Shown in pieces: positions 6,355 through 7,351 of a stretch of 7,351 bases of DNA. Both the position numbers and the translations under genes were made by a program. Positions within the stretch are counted from its first letter, which is position 1; each line of letters starts with the position of its first letter. Below the pieces are notes generated by a model. The model searched no databases. It worked only from the letters and a program-made list of their open reading frames with translations, and was not told the DNA's origin. Where the stretch lies: NCBI GenBank assembly GCA_045636145.1, contig JAZTWV010000031.1, forward strand, positions 1 to 7,351, written 5' to 3'. Source of the DNA: Flemingiibacterium sp045636145 (GTDB lineage: Bacteria; Bacillota; Clostridia; Oscillospirales; CAG-272).

Positions 6355-6741
6355 ATGCTTATAATCAAACCGATACAGGATAAATCTCTCCAGGAACAGC
6401 TTTGCGCAAGATGTCGTGTGGAGTATGACGCGGATCTGCTTGCGTATGGCGCGTGGGTGTCCGATGAGTTTGTGGGTATATGCCAATTCAAGCTTGGTGA
6501 GACGGCTGTTATATGCGCTCTTGCAAAGGCAGTTGGTACTGACGATACCGAGGCTATGTTCATAATGGGCAGACAGACTATGAACTTTATTGATCTTCAC
6601 GGCGTGCATTTTGCCTATTTTGAAGGCGACTGTGAGGAAAAATTCATAAAATGGCTTGGTTTTAAAAAGGATGAGAGCGGAAGATGGTCGGCAGACCTTG
6701 CGGCGTTCTTTAAATCGCCCTGTTCCGCTGAGAAGAAATAA
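6355..6741 (+). CDS. Uncharacterised small protein with degenerate GNAT-like pattern
   Basis: I cannot assign a function. The 128-residue protein has an order of elements reminiscent of the acetyltransferase (GNAT) fold: a strand-like start, a YGAWVSDEFVGICQF strand pair (31-45), a central strand (50-57), a long helix with DDTEAMFIMGRQTMNFIDL (63-81), a HFAYFEG strand (85-91), a KFIKWLGFK helix and turn (96-104), and an aromatic C-terminus FFKSPC (118-123). The canonical acetyl-CoA pyrophosphate loop (Q/R-x-x-G-x-G/A) is not evident, so catalysis by the classical route is doubtful. There are six cysteines (17, 20, 43, 54, 93, 123), with CxxC at 17-20. No signal peptide or membrane segment is seen, so it should be cytoplasmic. 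It lies 31 bases after rluB and 33 bases before the CapA-type gene, probably in the same transcript. I have the impression that similar proteins occur near these genes in Oscillospirales, but that is recollection, not a search. Confidence 0.75.
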   Translation: MLIIKPIQDKSLQEQLCARCRVEYDADLLAYGAWVSDEFVGICQFKLGETAVICALAKAVGTDDTEAMFIMGRQTMNFIDLHGVHFAYFEGDCEEKFIKWLGFKKDESGRWSADLAAFFKSPCSAEKK

Positions 6742-6774
6742 TATGCCTGTCACAACAAAAAAGAGAGGTACATA

Positions 6775-7351
6775 ATGAAAAAAGCTACGGTTTTATTGGC
6801 TGTTCTGATGATGATTACGGCGTTTTACGGATGCAATCGGGATGCACAGCCCTCTGTGGGACTTGTTTTGAATGAGGAGACGCAGGACCCCAATGCCACA
6901 TTTATAGGTGCTCCTTTCGGGGATACCACAGACGATGTGAATATACGCCCCGACGGCACCGCGGTAACGTATGTGCCCTCTGCACCGAATACGCCGTCTG
7001 TGCCGGCTTCCACCGCTAAGAGCGGTGAGACACGTATCCGTTTTCTGGCGGCAGGAGACAATATCATCCATGAGAACGTATTTCTTGATGCGCGCAGTCG
7101 TGCAGGCGAGGGAGAAAAATATAACTTCATTGATATGTACGACGGAATCGCCGACCTTGTAGCTGATGCGGATATTGCTTTCATCAATCAAGAGACCGCC
7201 ATCTGCGGAGATGACCGCGGAGTGTACGGATATCCCAACTTCAACTCTCCCGAGGTTGTGGGCGACACGCTTATTGACCTTGGATTTGACATCGTAAATA
7301 TTGCAAACAACCATGTTCTTGACATGAAGGAATCGGGATATAAGGCAACTC
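6775..7351 (+). CDS. CapA family (PGA_cap) lipoprotein, 3'-truncated by window edge
   Basis: Member of the CapA/PgsA-like family, which has a calcineurin-type metallophosphatase fold and is linked to poly-gamma-glutamate or other capsule production; the exact reaction is not settled. The first 192 residues are in the window and the frame runs off the end. It begins with a signal peptide (MKK, hydrophobic 5-18) ending in FYGC, suggesting a lipid-modified Cys20, though Phe at -3 and Tyr at -2 are unusual for a lipobox. A Thr/Pro/Ser-rich linker (about 58-84) leads to the domain, where the metal-site motifs are seen: AAGDN (92-96), NQET (138-141) and IANNHVLD (176-183). GAGAGG (6763-6768) lies six bases before the ATG. 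It would act at the outer face of the membrane. Whether it serves a capsule here is unknown, because no pgsB/pgsC-like genes are visible. Confidence 0.9.
   Translation, partial: MKKATVLLAVLMMITAFYGCNRDAQPSVGLVLNEETQDPNATFIGAPFGDTTDDVNIRPDGTAVTYVPSAPNTPSVPASTAKSGETRIRFLAAGDNIIHENVFLDARSRAGEGEKYNFIDMYDGIADLVADADIAFINQETAICGDDRGVYGYPNFNSPEVVGDTLIDLGFDIVNIANNHVLDMKESGYKAT

Noticed and set aside
6313..6753. Antisense open frame of 146 codons opposite the small Cys-rich gene
   Set aside because: The + strand frame has a good ribosome binding site and operon-like spacing, and the antisense frame has neither. Some doubt remains because the + strand protein is uncharacterised.
6793..7314. Antisense open frame of 173 codons opposite the CapA-type gene
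   Set aside because: The + strand has a signal peptide, a ribosome binding site and all CapA motifs, while the antisense product shows no family features.

Overview
The window looks like ordinary core chromosome from an endospore-forming Firmicute of class Clostridia, possibly Oscillospirales/Ruminococcaceae. This rests on strong AGGAGG-type ribosome binding sites, a GerW/YtfJ sporulation protein next to a DUF2953 (YtfI-type) protein, ScpA/ScpB, and a DacB/DacF-type carboxypeptidase. The order-level placement is inference, because no rRNA or other marker gene is present. All ten genes are on the + strand and tightly packed. I see no tRNA, rRNA, CRISPR array, insertion sequence, riboswitch or convincing rho-independent terminator.

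Layout. Bases 1-497 hold the 3' end of lon (the proteolytic domain of the ATP-dependent protease). Next come engB/ysxC (ribosome-assembly GTPase), a membrane M50 site-2-type metalloprotease, and scpA and scpB (the non-SMC condensin subunits, overlapping by 23 bases). A DUF2953 membrane-anchored protein and a GerW/YtfJ-family sporulation protein follow, 2 bases apart. The only sizeable gap (4387-4483, 97 bases) precedes a secreted D-alanyl-D-alanine carboxypeptidase and contains a possible promoter. One base after the carboxypeptidase comes an RluB-family pseudouridine synthase, then a small Cys-rich protein with a degenerate acetyltransferase-like pattern. The window ends inside a CapA-family (PGA_cap) lipoprotein.

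How the genes fit together. The first block is housekeeping: protein quality control, ribosome assembly and chromosome segregation. The middle block adds sporulation-associated DUF2953 and GerW, followed by a peptidoglycan-trimming enzyme that could act in vegetative wall or spore cortex maturation. The order scpA-scpB-...-dacB-...-rluB also occurs in Bacillus subtilis, where ypuI and spmA/spmB fill the gaps. Here ytfI/ytfJ-type genes sit in the first gap and spmA/spmB are absent. Likewise lon-ysxC adjacency is shared with Bacillus.

I find no convincing undescribed system. The items most worth checking are the uncharacterised six-cysteine protein at 6355, a dnaX-type slippery heptamer in the DUF2953 gene, and a possible sporulation-sigma promoter before the carboxypeptidase.
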